From Shewanella donghaensis (lineage in GTDB: Bacteria; Pseudomonadota; Gammaproteobacteria; Enterobacterales; Shewanellaceae), in NCBI RefSeq assembly GCF_007567505.1, contig NZ_CP041783.1, forward strand, positions 310,001 to 374,000: a DNA stretch of 64,000 nt, given 5' to 3'. This document shows positions 45,700-54,823 of this stretch, one piece after another (the stretch's first letter is position 1; the number at the start of each line of letters is the position of its first letter). The notes under the pieces are model-generated. The model searched no databases and was not told the DNA's origin. It saw only the letters and a program-made list of their open reading frames with translations. Position numbers and translations under genes: made by a program.

Positions 45700-45777
45700 A
45701 GATTCATTCCCAACTGGTACTACGGTGTTATGAATTTGCTTTTAGCCATCCTAACATCTATACGGCTAAAATAAAGG

Positions 45778-47943
45778 TTATTTTAATTCATCTAACGGTA
45801 AGGTCAGCACGAATTTAACCCCACTGTTATCGGATAAATTTTCAGCTTTAATCACGCCTTGATGGAATTCGATGATTAATCTGGCGATATATAAACCCAA
45901 ACCTAAATGGGGTTTAGTTTGAACCCCTTGGGAGCGTATCGACACCATAGATTCAAAAATTTGCGCTGACATATCTGATGGCAGTAATGGCCCTTGATTA
46001 GCTAGTTCAATTATGGCTGTTTTTCCTGTGCGTTTAAGTGTCAGCCTAATAGGATTATCAGTGCTGAACTCAATGGCGTTATTAATCAGTTTATCCATGA
46101 GCTGTGCGATGTATTCAGGCACGCCAAACATGGTCATGTCGCCATCATCAATTGCAACCGAAAATTGATTTTCAGGATAAGTATATTGATAACCTTGCAT
46201 ACAGCCGCCAACCACTTCGGTTAATGAGAAATGGGTTTGCTCTACATGGGATAGGCTAGCTTCTAAACGGGTTGCTTCACTTAAATTATTTAAGATTAGA
46301 TGCAAACGACTTACGCCTTCTTGCGCGCGAGCAACGTATTTTTCGCTGGCAGGCTCAAGTTTTTGTAGACTCAAATGCTCAAGAGACGAGCGTACAACAG
46401 CAACGGGGGTACGCAGTTCATGGGACAACCGCGAGGACATGTTTTCTAAGTAATGAGTATATTGCCCTAAACGCCCAACAATGTTGGCAAAGCTACGTGA
46501 TAAGTCACCAATCTCATCGCGGGTTTTAGAGGGGATGATTTGCTGTTTTACACGGCCTTGGCTATCAATGGCTTGTTCTGATTGATCTCTGAGCTTGCGA
46601 ATACGGCTTGAAATACTTGAAGCAAAAATAAATAACGCCAAGGTGCCCATACTCATGATGGTAATGATGACATTAAACAGCTTCTCTAGCGCGCGGTTAC
46701 GCAGGGTTCGAATGCCATGAGTAGTTTCTTCGGCAATGACGGCGCCCATAACTTTGTCATCGATCCAAATGGGGCTGGCCGCAGCTAACACTACCGCTTT
46801 ACTGTCGGGAGTTAAGCGCCATGTTGAACCGCGTTTACCATTTAATGCTTGTTGGATATGACTACCACTTAGCTCAGTTGAGTCTTGCAGTGAATCCACA
46901 AAATCTTGGGGCGGTTTGGTGAGGATTTTATAGTAAAGCGGCAGTAAGTAGTCGCTTTTAAAGATACTCCAAGCACTTTGCTGACTGGTATCTTCTAAGC
47001 TGGAAGACCAGACACTGTTGTTAGCTCGGATGTCACCCGATTTCGCCAATACGCGGCCATGATTATCCACCACCCAAATACGAGAGCTATTGTGGCTCAT
47101 GCCTTTGATAATGTTCTCAATTTCTGGTGATGGCACTAATACGGTGCCCAAGTGAGCAACTGAATCAATGGCGGACGTACCTATAATGGTATTAACTGTA
47201 CGTGTGGTGCTGTCATCGACATTGTAAATAGCAAAACCCAGTTTACTGCCGACCATATTCAGCGGCATTCTAAATTCAATGTTGTAGCCATTTTCAGTGC
47301 TGAGCCACTGACCTTGAATGCGAATCTCAGGTGTGACTGGCATTGATTGGGTCGGATCTTGTGGTAGTTCAAAGGCGCTGAGCCAGCCATCTTGAGTGTT
47401 GGCAACAATGTAGCGCCGAAATTGCCCATCTGGTGACTGAGTCGCAATCACTAGGTGATCGTTTTTATCCACTCGCAAACTGTTTTTACTACGATAAACC
47501 AAGTGTTTATCAAATACTTCAAAAGAACCATATAAATAGCCGGCATATTTGCCCACCATGTGGCTAAAGTGAATATCTACCGGTTGATTTTCATTACGAT
47601 TAAAAATGACGTGGTCGCCGCCATAGTTAATCATTCGATGTTGATACTGCTGCCAATCTTCAAGTTTGCCGTCAAGCTGAATAGGCCCTGAAAGCGGGTA
47701 AGCATAAAGGTCACGGCCTTTTTCTACTTGGCTTAAAAAGCTGGCTTGATGATTAAACAATTTGGGGCGTTCATGCAGCGCAGTTGCCAATGCTTGGGTG
47801 GTGCCTACAAGGGTCTTTTCTTGACCATGACGTAGGTATTTTTCCATTTCCCACACATATTCATAACCAAGCCATGGTAAGCACAGTAAAAATAGCGACA
47901 AAATAACGACTTTGGCGCGCAGGCCTATGGGAATATTAAACAT
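45778..47943 (-). CDS. pdsS: Dedicated sortase system histidine kinase PdsS
   Basis: 721-residue membrane sensor kinase. ATG 47943 shares a base with the pdsR stop; the frame from 47994 lies inside pdsR. Domain order: membrane helix (about 10-28), a large periplasmic region including a CBM9-like segment (LDGKLEDWQQY), a second helix near 430-450, HAMP, the phosphoacceptor SRLSHELRTPVAVVR, and an ATPase domain with a somewhat reduced G box (PHLGLGLYIARLI). Together with pdsR, pdsO, the target and the sortase it makes up the known five-gene Pds system. The signal is unknown. Confidence 0.9.
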   Translation of the reverse strand: MFNIPIGLRAKVVILSLFLLCLPWLGYEYVWEMEKYLRHGQEKTLVGTTQALATALHERPKLFNHQASFLSQVEKGRDLYAYPLSGPIQLDGKLEDWQQYQHRMINYGGDHVIFNRNENQPVDIHFSHMVGKYAGYLYGSFEVFDKHLVYRSKNSLRVDKNDHLVIATQSPDGQFRRYIVANTQDGWLSAFELPQDPTQSMPVTPEIRIQGQWLSTENGYNIEFRMPLNMVGSKLGFAIYNVDDSTTRTVNTIIGTSAIDSVAHLGTVLVPSPEIENIIKGMSHNSSRIWVVDNHGRVLAKSGDIRANNSVWSSSLEDTSQQSAWSIFKSDYLLPLYYKILTKPPQDFVDSLQDSTELSGSHIQQALNGKRGSTWRLTPDSKAVVLAAASPIWIDDKVMGAVIAEETTHGIRTLRNRALEKLFNVIITIMSMGTLALFIFASSISSRIRKLRDQSEQAIDSQGRVKQQIIPSKTRDEIGDLSRSFANIVGRLGQYTHYLENMSSRLSHELRTPVAVVRSSLEHLSLQKLEPASEKYVARAQEGVSRLHLILNNLSEATRLEASLSHVEQTHFSLTEVVGGCMQGYQYTYPENQFSVAIDDGDMTMFGVPEYIAQLMDKLINNAIEFSTDNPIRLTLKRTGKTAIIELANQGPLLPSDMSAQIFESMVSIRSQGVQTKPHLGLGLYIARLIIEFHQGVIKAENLSDNSGVKFVLTLPLDELK

Positions 47944-48635
47944 TAACTCACACTGTCCCAGCGATAACCCATGCCATAAACGGTATCGATGCAATTAAAC
48001 TCTTTATCGCTGCTCAAAAACTTCTTACGTATACGTTTTACATGGGAAGTAATAGTGCTGTCATCAACAAATATTTTTGCTTCTTTCATTAAGTCTTGGC
48101 GACTACGTACATGACCAGGATGTTTTGCCATCGCGTGAACCATCCAAAACTCTGTCACAGTTAGTTCAATTGGCTGTTGCTGCCAATATACCTGAATACG
48201 GTTGCCATCAATGGTGAGCTTGCCATGTTCAATGAGGTTATCTTCAACGGTTGCCGCGCCAATAAGTTCAGAGCGTCTAAATAGTGCTGCAATTCGGGCA
48301 ATTAAGTGTGGAAAGCTAACATCTTTTGATAAATAGTCATCAGCACCTAAACGTAGACCACAGACAGTATCAAAGTCACTGTCTCGGGCGGTTAAAAAGA
48401 TTATAGGTAAGCTGCTAGACATCGAACGCAGTGATTGACAAAGGGTAAAGCCACCATCAATTTCAGCTTCAAGTCCGATATCAATAATCGCTAAGTCAGG
48501 TAAACGGGCATTAAAGGCTAGCATAGCAGCAGGGCGGTTTGCGTAACCTTGTACGCTATAACCTTGTTGTTGCAGTAATTCTTTGTAGTTTTCTCTTATC
48601 GCGACTTCGTCTTCAACAATTGCAATTCTTTTCAT
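47943..48635 (-). CDS. pdsR: Dedicated sortase system response regulator PdsR
   Basis: 230-residue OmpR-type regulator. ATG 48635 gives the normal receiver start KRIAIVEDE; the frame to 48725 is unsupported. The phosphoacceptor Asp lies in LAIIDIG, with TARDS and the GADDYLSKD lysine later. The C-terminal winged helix includes LTVTEFWMVHAMAKHPGHVRS and SHVKRIRKKF. It is divergent from pdsO and likely binds the phased repeats at 48707-48779. Confidence 0.92.
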   Translation of the reverse strand: MKRIAIVEDEVAIRENYKELLQQQGYSVQGYANRPAAMLAFNARLPDLAIIDIGLEAEIDGGFTLCQSLRSMSSSLPIIFLTARDSDFDTVCGLRLGADDYLSKDVSFPHLIARIAALFRRSELIGAATVEDNLIEHGKLTIDGNRIQVYWQQQPIELTVTEFWMVHAMAKHPGHVRSRQDLMKEAKIFVDDSTITSHVKRIRKKFLSSDKEFNCIDTVYGMGYRWDSVS

Positions 48636-48706
48636 ATCAACATCTTTATTTGATCTTATAGGCTGACTATACCTTATTTTTATCATCAAAAGAGCGTGCT
48701 TTAGCA

Positions 48707-48779
48707 ATTGCCATATTGTTGCCACATTTCATCGCTGCATTGCCATTTTTGTGCCCCTTCATTGCCATTTCATTGCTGT
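48707..48779. repeat. ATTGCCAT repeats phased at about 11 bp between pdsR and pdsO
   Basis: ATTGCCAT starts at 48707, 48739 and 48761; variants GTTGCCAC at 48718 and ATTGCTGT at 48772. All spacings (11, 21, 22, 11) are near multiples of 11 bp, so the motifs lie on one helix face. OmpR-type regulators bind such direct repeats. Likely PdsR operator. Confidence 0.6.
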
Positions 48780-48852
48780 TTAATAGTTCCATCGAATGAG
48801 CAAACACACTTCATTCAAATTTGATTATCAATATGAACTAAAGGAAAACATC

Positions 48853-49653
48853 ATGAAAAAGCAATTAATCTCAATCGCAGTAATTAGCAGCTTATCTTTG
48901 GCTAACATCCCTAATTTACATGCTGAAGAAATGGACTCAGGTATTAACTCATCTGAGGTTTTAGCGCAAACAGTGGATGAAAGAGAGCATACAGAAGAGT
49001 TAGTCGGTTTGTCGTCTGGTGCTGTTTTAGGTGCCGTTGTTGGCGGCCCTGTCGGGGCGATAGTAGGGGCATTTGTTGGTGTACTTATTGGTAAAACAGT
49101 CGGTGATGATTCAGAAATTGAAACGCAAAATGAATTGTTAGCTGAGCAACAACAAGCCATAGAAATTCAAACTTATGAACTAACAGCACTTCATGAAAAG
49201 CAGCAGTCTTTAGCAGAGGTAACGGACGAATATTTGCAGGTGCAAACCCAATTATCCGATTTACGTCAATCTCAAGAGCAAAAAATGCAAGAGCTTGCTA
49301 TTGGGCTCAATGTCCAGTTCAAAACAGGGTCATCTACCATCGAGCCGCATTTCGCACAGCAGTTAGATGATGTGGCCTATGTTATGGCGTTATCACCTGA
49401 ATTGATGCTGGATTTAACCGGTTATGCAGATAGAAGAGGTGACAGTAAATTTAACCAAGCGTTATCTGAACAGCGTTTGATTGAAGTGACCAATTATCTC
49501 GTTGGTCAGGGGATATCAGATGAACGTTTACATGCCAAAGCTTACGGTGCGACAGCACCTTTAAACGAGCAACAAAACTTTGAAAATGACTTCTTTGATC
49601 GCCGTGTCACGTTAAAAATTATGCCAGTCGGCGAAGCATTAGCCGCTAACTAA
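48853..49653 (+). CDS. pdsO: Sortase-associated OmpA-like protein PdsO
   Basis: 266 residues. ATG 48853 has AAGGAAAA. A signal peptide ends near LHA/EE. A Gly/Val-rich hydrophobic segment (about 68-95, AVLGAVVGG-like) may insert in a membrane, followed by a coiled coil (about 100-150). The OmpA C-terminal peptidoglycan-binding domain carries LTGYADRRGDSKFNQALSEQR. It belongs to the Pds set and probably links the system to the cell wall. Confidence 0.9.
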   Translation: MKKQLISIAVISSLSLANIPNLHAEEMDSGINSSEVLAQTVDEREHTEELVGLSSGAVLGAVVGGPVGAIVGAFVGVLIGKTVGDDSEIETQNELLAEQQQAIEIQTYELTALHEKQQSLAEVTDEYLQVQTQLSDLRQSQEQKMQELAIGLNVQFKTGSSTIEPHFAQQLDDVAYVMALSPELMLDLTGYADRRGDSKFNQALSEQRLIEVTNYLVGQGISDERLHAKAYGATAPLNEQQNFENDFFDRRVTLKIMPVGEALAAN

Positions 49654-49668
49654 AATGACGATAATTTC

Positions 49669-49732
49669 AGCGTAAATCTTTAGTTGTTGATTACTCGTTC
49701 AATCGGTAAATCAATGGTTTGAGATTTACGCT
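49669..49732 (+). repeat. 11-bp inverted repeat between pdsO and the sortase target gene
   Basis: AGCGTAAATCT (49669-49679) and AGATTTACGCT (49722-49732), separated by 42 bp. In RNA it would form a long-loop hairpin ending 20 bases before the target gene start. No T-run. Confidence 0.55.
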
Positions 49733-49752
49733 AATTTCATGGAGAGAAAACA

Positions 49753-52092
49753 ATGAATATTAGTGTTAATCGTCATACGGGGCATTACTTTTGCTCAAGT
49801 TTAATTTTACTGGGTTTAATGATTCTGAATGCGATATTTCCAGTGTATGCAATGCCATTAAGTGAATTTGAAAGGCGTGATGACGGGATAACCCAAGGCG
49901 TGTTGGAATACATTCAAGATGGTGAAATACAGCATAGTTTGCCATTATCGACAGATGTATCGATGAAAGTCTCAGGCTGGATAAACAGAGTTACGGTAAA
50001 GCAAACGTTTACCAATAACACCCAAGGTTGGATAAACGGCAAGTATCACTTCCCGCTATCTCATAATGGAGCGGTAGATCAGATGCGATTACTTATCGGT
50101 GACCGTATTATTGAAGGTGAAGTACAACCTAAATTGCAAGCCAAAGCCACCTTTGAAAAAGCCAAAGCTGCAGGTAAACGTGCCAGTTTGGTGAGTCAGC
50201 AAAGGGTGAATATTTTTACCACTGAAGTCGCTAATTTAGCGCCTAAGGAGACCTTGACCGTCGAGATAAGTTATCAAGAAAAGCTCAACTATAAAGATGG
50301 TCAGTTTAGTTTACGTTTTCCTATGACAATAACACCACGTTATTCTCCAAGATCTTTATCTGAGAGTGAAAACAATGAGCAACCACAAAACAATACTCGT
50401 CAAACAAGTATGTTTGAGTCTATTGCTGAGATTTTGCCTGATGCGCTAACAGGTTTTAACCCGAATGATTTTGCCGAAGGCATATTAACTGGCGTGGATT
50501 CAGCGGATTATTCGAACAACATTTTGGTTAACATTGAGGTTGAATTAGATACTGGCTTTGACCTTGGTGAGTTGGTGAGTCCATACCATAAAATACAATC
50601 TACGCAGTTAAAACATCAACCATTATGGCAAATTAAACTGGATACCGCATTTGTCGCCAACCAAGATTTTGTGTTGAATTGGAAACCTGCTGATTCAGTC
50701 AAATCACATTCAGCAAATCATTCAGAGGTGGTGTTACCGATACCGTCAGTATTTACTCAGCAGGGATTAACCCATCAAATAAATGGACTCAATTCATCTC
50801 AATCAATGACTAAAAATCAAGATTATTATGGCTTAGTGATGTTAACGCCGCCGCAAGTCAAAGATCATAATACTGTGACTCCTCGTGAACTGATCTTGGT
50901 TATTGATACTTCGGGTTCCATGCAGGGTGATTCAATGGAACAAGCAAAGCAGGCTTTATTGTCAGCCCTTGCAGGATTAAGAACTGAAGATAAGTTTAAT
51001 ATTATTGAGTTTAATCACCAGGTGACAAAATTATCTACCACGTCATTAAAGGTTAATAGCCGTAATATTGGGAAAGCCAACCAATTTGTTCAAAAGTTAC
51101 AAGCTAATGGCGGTACTGAAATTAGCATGGCGCTGTCAGCTTCATTGCTTATGCAAGGTGATAGTAATCAAACAATGGCTGATAAAAGGGCTGATTCAAG
51201 AACTAATACAAGAGCTGAGGTAAATAGCTATATCGCAAGTGCAGCGAACTATTTGCGACAGGTGATATTTATTACTGACGGTGCAGTAAGTAACGAGCAA
51301 GGATTATTTAAGCAGATTGAAGCTGATTTAGGTCAAAGTCGTTTGTTTACCGTCGGGATTGGCTCAGCTCCTAATGCGCACTTTATGGAACGCGCTGCCA
51401 TGTTTGGCCGCGGTACATATACTTATATTGGCAAAACTGCTGAGGTAAAACAGAAAATAGATCGATTACTGCAAAAGATTGAGCAACCCGTGGCAACCGA
51501 CGTAAAAGTCACTTACCAAGATGGCACCGTTCCTGATTACTGGCCTGCCAAAATTCCTGATTTATACAATGAGGAACCTATTTTAGTGAGCTTTAAGTCT
51601 CCTTCATATAATCAACAAGATATTGTTATTTCGGGCGTTACTCATGGTGAACATTGGCAGCTGCAATTACGTCAGCCACAGCAGGCTAGTAACATGACTG
51701 ATGCAGATGTTACCCGCGCTGGGTTAGATCTTCTCTGGGCGAATGCTCAAATCAATGCCATTGAAGCAACCCAAACAAGAGCAAACAGTGAACGGATAAA
51801 GCAGCAAGTAGAAGCATTAGGAATGAAATATCATCTCGTGACCTCGCAAACCAGCTTGGTGGCGGTAGATAAAACCCCAGTTAATTTCACTCCTGAATTT
51901 AACAGTGATTCTCAAGTTAAGCCTCATTTACCTAAAGGCTTTAAGCAATCGGGGGTATTGCCACAGACAGCAACATCCAGCCGTTTAGATATATTAATTG
52001 GGTTGAGTTTTTTATTGATTGCACTGATGCATGGACTTTGGCTTAAGCAATGTCTTCCGGGTCAACGGTTAATCCTGCCTCAGAACAAATAA
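49753..52092 (+). CDS. Marine proteobacterial sortase target protein (VIT + vWA)
   Basis: 779-residue surface or periplasmic protein. A signal peptide ends near VYA/MP. A VIT domain (about 45-180, VTVKQTFTNNTQGWINGKYHFPL) precedes a von Willebrand A domain with the metal site LVIDTSGSMQGDS. The C-terminal sorting signal is complete: LPQTA, a hydrophobic helix (ILIGLSFLLIALMHGLW) and basic residues. It is the expected single substrate of the sortase encoded 10 bp later. Ligand and final location are unknown. Confidence 0.93.
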   Translation: MNISVNRHTGHYFCSSLILLGLMILNAIFPVYAMPLSEFERRDDGITQGVLEYIQDGEIQHSLPLSTDVSMKVSGWINRVTVKQTFTNNTQGWINGKYHFPLSHNGAVDQMRLLIGDRIIEGEVQPKLQAKATFEKAKAAGKRASLVSQQRVNIFTTEVANLAPKETLTVEISYQEKLNYKDGQFSLRFPMTITPRYSPRSLSESENNEQPQNNTRQTSMFESIAEILPDALTGFNPNDFAEGILTGVDSADYSNNILVNIEVELDTGFDLGELVSPYHKIQSTQLKHQPLWQIKLDTAFVANQDFVLNWKPADSVKSHSANHSEVVLPIPSVFTQQGLTHQINGLNSSQSMTKNQDYYGLVMLTPPQVKDHNTVTPRELILVIDTSGSMQGDSMEQAKQALLSALAGLRTEDKFNIIEFNHQVTKLSTTSLKVNSRNIGKANQFVQKLQANGGTEISMALSASLLMQGDSNQTMADKRADSRTNTRAEVNSYIASAANYLRQVIFITDGAVSNEQGLFKQIEADLGQSRLFTVGIGSAPNAHFMERAAMFGRGTYTYIGKTAEVKQKIDRLLQKIEQPVATDVKVTYQDGTVPDYWPAKIPDLYNEEPILVSFKSPSYNQQDIVISGVTHGEHWQLQLRQPQQASNMTDADVTRAGLDLLWANAQINAIEATQTRANSERIKQQVEALGMKYHLVTSQTSLVAVDKTPVNFTPEFNSDSQVKPHLPKGFKQSGVLPQTATSSRLDILIGLSFLLIALMHGLWLKQCLPGQRLILPQNK

Positions 52093-52102
52093 AGGAGCCC
52101 TG

Positions 52103-52702
52103 ATGATTAGTCTAAAAATGCTCATCCCTTGTTGTTTGGCAATCTTAGGATTAAGTTTTTTGTCACATGGAGCGTATATGCAAGTTAAAGCTAACTTTGC
52201 TCAATATTTGATTGAGCAAGCATGGAATAAAACCTTGCAAGATCAAACACCGCATAAACCTTGGAGCTGGGCTGATACTCACCCTGTAGGTAAATTAATG
52301 CTATATGCAGATAAAGACACGGATATCTATCCTGTTGGCGAGCCGATGTTTATTCTAGCGGGTGCATCGGGTCGAAACCTGGCTTTTGGACCAAGTCTAA
52401 TGCTTAATGGTGCAGGTGTTGGAGAGCTGGGTAATACGATTATTGCAGGTCATAGAGACACCCATTTTTCAAATTTACAAAACGTCAAAAAAGGCGATAT
52501 GGTTGAACTAGAAACAGCACTAGGGCAAACGCAAAGCTACTTAATTACAGGGATTGATATAGTGCATGAGACGCAAACAGAGATACTTGATATGACAGCG
52601 GATAACCAGCTCACACTGATAACCTGCTATCCGTTTGAAGATTTGTCTGCCAATAGTGATTACCGTTACGTGGTAACAGCAAAGCAAGTTAATCACAGTT
52701 AA
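52103..52702 (+). CDS. Class GN (Gram-negative) sortase
   Basis: 199-residue membrane-anchored transpeptidase. An N-terminal helix (about 5-25) precedes the sortase barrel. The catalytic triad is visible: His in IIAGHRDTHF, Cys in LTLITCYPF and Arg in YRYVV. It should cut the LPQTA signal of the preceding protein; the acceptor in a Gram-negative envelope is not known. AAGGAG precedes the ATG. Last gene of the unit, with a terminator after it. Confidence 0.95.
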   Translation: MISLKMLIPCCLAILGLSFLSHGAYMQVKANFAQYLIEQAWNKTLQDQTPHKPWSWADTHPVGKLMLYADKDTDIYPVGEPMFILAGASGRNLAFGPSLMLNGAGVGELGNTIIAGHRDTHFSNLQNVKKGDMVELETALGQTQSYLITGIDIVHETQTEILDMTADNQLTLITCYPFEDLSANSDYRYVVTAKQVNHS

Positions 52703-52725
52703 TTGTTAGAGATAGATTATTCTCA

Positions 52726-52759
52726 ATAAAAAATACCTGCATATAGCAGGTATTTTTAT
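52726..52759. terminator. Bidirectional terminator after the sortase gene
   Basis: ATAAAAAATACCTGC and GCAGGTATTTTTAT arms with a short loop; shared with the convergent GGDEF gene. Confidence 0.9.
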
Positions 52760-52762
52760 TGG

Positions 52763-53788
52763 TTAACCGGAAATAGGCATAACCCTATTTCGACCTAATC
52801 TTTTAGCTTCATATAACAATTTGTCAGCGCCTTCAATCAACTGGCTGGTTGTTTGTGACTCTTTCCATTCAACAACCCCAAAAGAGGCATTGATATTATC
52901 GATTCGGGTTTCACTGCGCCTATCTTTAACGCTAAGCTTTTCAATTGAGCGACGCATTCCTTCAGCAAGTTGTCTTGCGACTCTTTGTTGGCTGTTAGGC
53001 ACTATAATCGCAAATTCTTCACCACCGAAACGGTACAGCTTAACGCCATCACGACAAGATTCTTGTAAACGTTTTGCGACCACTTTAAGTACTAAATCGC
53101 CTAACTGATGGCCATAAGTATCATTGAATTGTTTAAAGAAATCGATATCGGCCAAAATTAAACAACAGCCCTTGGGAGATTGTGAAATCACTGCGGCAAT
53201 GTCTTCATTAAAAGCGCGGCGGTTTAAAGCTTCAGTAAGCGCATCGTATAAAACATCTTTTTCAGTTTCTGCCAGTCTTTGTTTTAATGTATTGATTTCA
53301 GTTTGTGCTTTAGTGAGTTGCTGGGTGAAACTTACGGTACTTGAATGAATATTGGCAGACTCTTTAACAATGCCTCGGACGACTTTAATGACTTGTTCTA
53401 ATGAGAAACCTTTACTTTCAAGTTCAGTTAATTTATTAAATTCTTTTTCAATTTTAGTTTGAAAAGTAGAGGTGTCTTGATTGGTATCTTTTAATGATTG
53501 TGATAGTTCACATACCATAGCATCAAGGTTTTGGCGCATATCTCTAACGTCTAACTCAACAGGATCTGCGATATGTTGTCGATACAATAACTCGCTTGAA
53601 ACCGGGGAGTATTGTTGATTTTGTTCTATGGTTTTATCAAGTGCTAGATTGAGTTTAGGATTACTTTCACCGACATAAGCATACCAAAGGGCATAGTTTG
53701 TTGGTGTAGTGGGAATACTATGTTTTAACATTAAAGGTATAGCTTTTTTTAAATTTAACGCAGCAATTTTTAGTAGGTCATTTGACAT
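52763..53788 (-). CDS. Cytoplasmic diguanylate cyclase (GGDEF)
   Basis: 341 residues without membrane helices. The N-terminal ~110 residues (LKKAIPLMLKHSIPTTPTNYALWYAYVG) form a helical module found ahead of GGDEF in many marine cyclases. A coiled coil near 140-185 follows. The GGDEF domain has DALTEALNRR, LILADIDFFKQFND and the active loop RFGGEEF. The position five residues before the loop reads RDGV, so the RxxD inhibitory site is absent. Signal unknown. Confidence 0.92.
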   Translation of the reverse strand: MSNDLLKIAALNLKKAIPLMLKHSIPTTPTNYALWYAYVGESNPKLNLALDKTIEQNQQYSPVSSELLYRQHIADPVELDVRDMRQNLDAMVCELSQSLKDTNQDTSTFQTKIEKEFNKLTELESKGFSLEQVIKVVRGIVKESANIHSSTVSFTQQLTKAQTEINTLKQRLAETEKDVLYDALTEALNRRAFNEDIAAVISQSPKGCCLILADIDFFKQFNDTYGHQLGDLVLKVVAKRLQESCRDGVKLYRFGGEEFAIIVPNSQQRVARQLAEGMRRSIEKLSVKDRRSETRIDNINASFGVVEWKESQTTSQLIEGADKLLYEAKRLGRNRVMPISG

Positions 53789-53904
53789 TCAAACCCTCAA
53801 CAGAACTTTGCAACAAAGCGAATGAAATAAATAGATTTGATTAAAATATAGCAACTTATGGTTCTGATAGATATGGTTTAAGTGATACAAGTTAAGCGGT
53901 TGTG

Positions 53905-53933
53905 ATTCAGCACCATGTCGGTGCTGAATTTTA
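53905..53933. terminator. Hairpin at the 3' end of the barrel protein gene
   Basis: GATTCAGCACC-ATGTC-GGTGCTGAATTTT. The T4 lies on the plus strand; on the minus strand, where the gene ends 3 bp away, no T-run follows, so strength is uncertain. Confidence 0.5.
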
Positions 53934-53935
53934 GT

Positions 53936-54823
53936 TTAGAAACTGTATGAAACAGCAAACATAGGCCCTGTGAAACTATAGTTGATGTTGTAATCTAAGG
54001 TTCTGAATTCTTCATCCAAAATAGATCGAGATTTTTCGATATCAACATCGACATCATAATAGTTATAAGCGAGTGATAAATGCCAATTTTCACTAATTTG
54101 AGCCTGTACGCCAGCCCTGATGTCCACTAATGAACCTTTAAAGTTATCATACTTAATGGTGAAATATTGAGCATGAGCATTGAAAACCCAGCCAGGGTAA
54201 AACTCATATGACCCATATACACCAATATTGGGCAAAGGTGCAGTTAAAGCATTATCGACAACTTCAGGGGTAAATGACTGAGCTTCACAAAGGCTATCTG
54301 GATCCGTTTGGCCTTCGCAAATGCCTATATTCCCTTCAAAAATGGTTTCAACAAACATGGTATGTAAGCCAATAGATGCACCTACGGTATAGTCATTTCC
54401 TTCCCATATATCATAACCATAACCTATACGCAGAATATCGATATTTAATGTTGTTGACACTTTAGCGGTACCGTCAATAACAACATTTTGATCGTTTTCA
54501 CCAAATTCTGGAATTTCTATATCAAAGCCAAGTTCTGAAGTCTCTGCATCACGATGTAATGATTTCCAATCAACATATATATGGTGGCGATCATTAAAAC
54601 TATATTGCAATTCAAGGAAAGGCAGAAATTGATCTTCTGCTAGAAGTAGGTCGTCTTCAAAATCAAGTAAATAGTAATTACCTGTATCTTTAGCGCTTTT
54701 GACTAGCATAGTGGAGTCTGTACTGGCATAAAATCCGCCGAGCGTAATTTTATACTCGTCAGATTGTACGACACTAGACATTGATAGGGCTGCTAGCAGT
54801 CCTATTGAAGCTTGCTTAAACAT
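53936..54823 (-). CDS. Predicted outer-membrane beta-barrel protein
   Basis: 295 residues. A signal peptide ends near VQS/DE. Alternating hydrophobic strands run throughout (ITLGGFYAS, NIDILRIGYGYDI, WHLSLAYNYYDVDV) and the protein ends MFAVSYSF, with the terminal Phe needed for barrel insertion. Two Cys (CEGQTDPDSLCEA) may close a loop. It resembles OmpW-size barrels in layout, but I do not recognise the family. Single gene. Confidence 0.75.
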   Translation of the reverse strand: MFKQASIGLLAALSMSSVVQSDEYKITLGGFYASTDSTMLVKSAKDTGNYYLLDFEDDLLLAEDQFLPFLELQYSFNDRHHIYVDWKSLHRDAETSELGFDIEIPEFGENDQNVVIDGTAKVSTTLNIDILRIGYGYDIWEGNDYTVGASIGLHTMFVETIFEGNIGICEGQTDPDSLCEAQSFTPEVVDNALTAPLPNIGVYGSYEFYPGWVFNAHAQYFTIKYDNFKGSLVDIRAGVQAQISENWHLSLAYNYYDVDVDIEKSRSILDEEFRTLDYNINYSFTGPMFAVSYSF

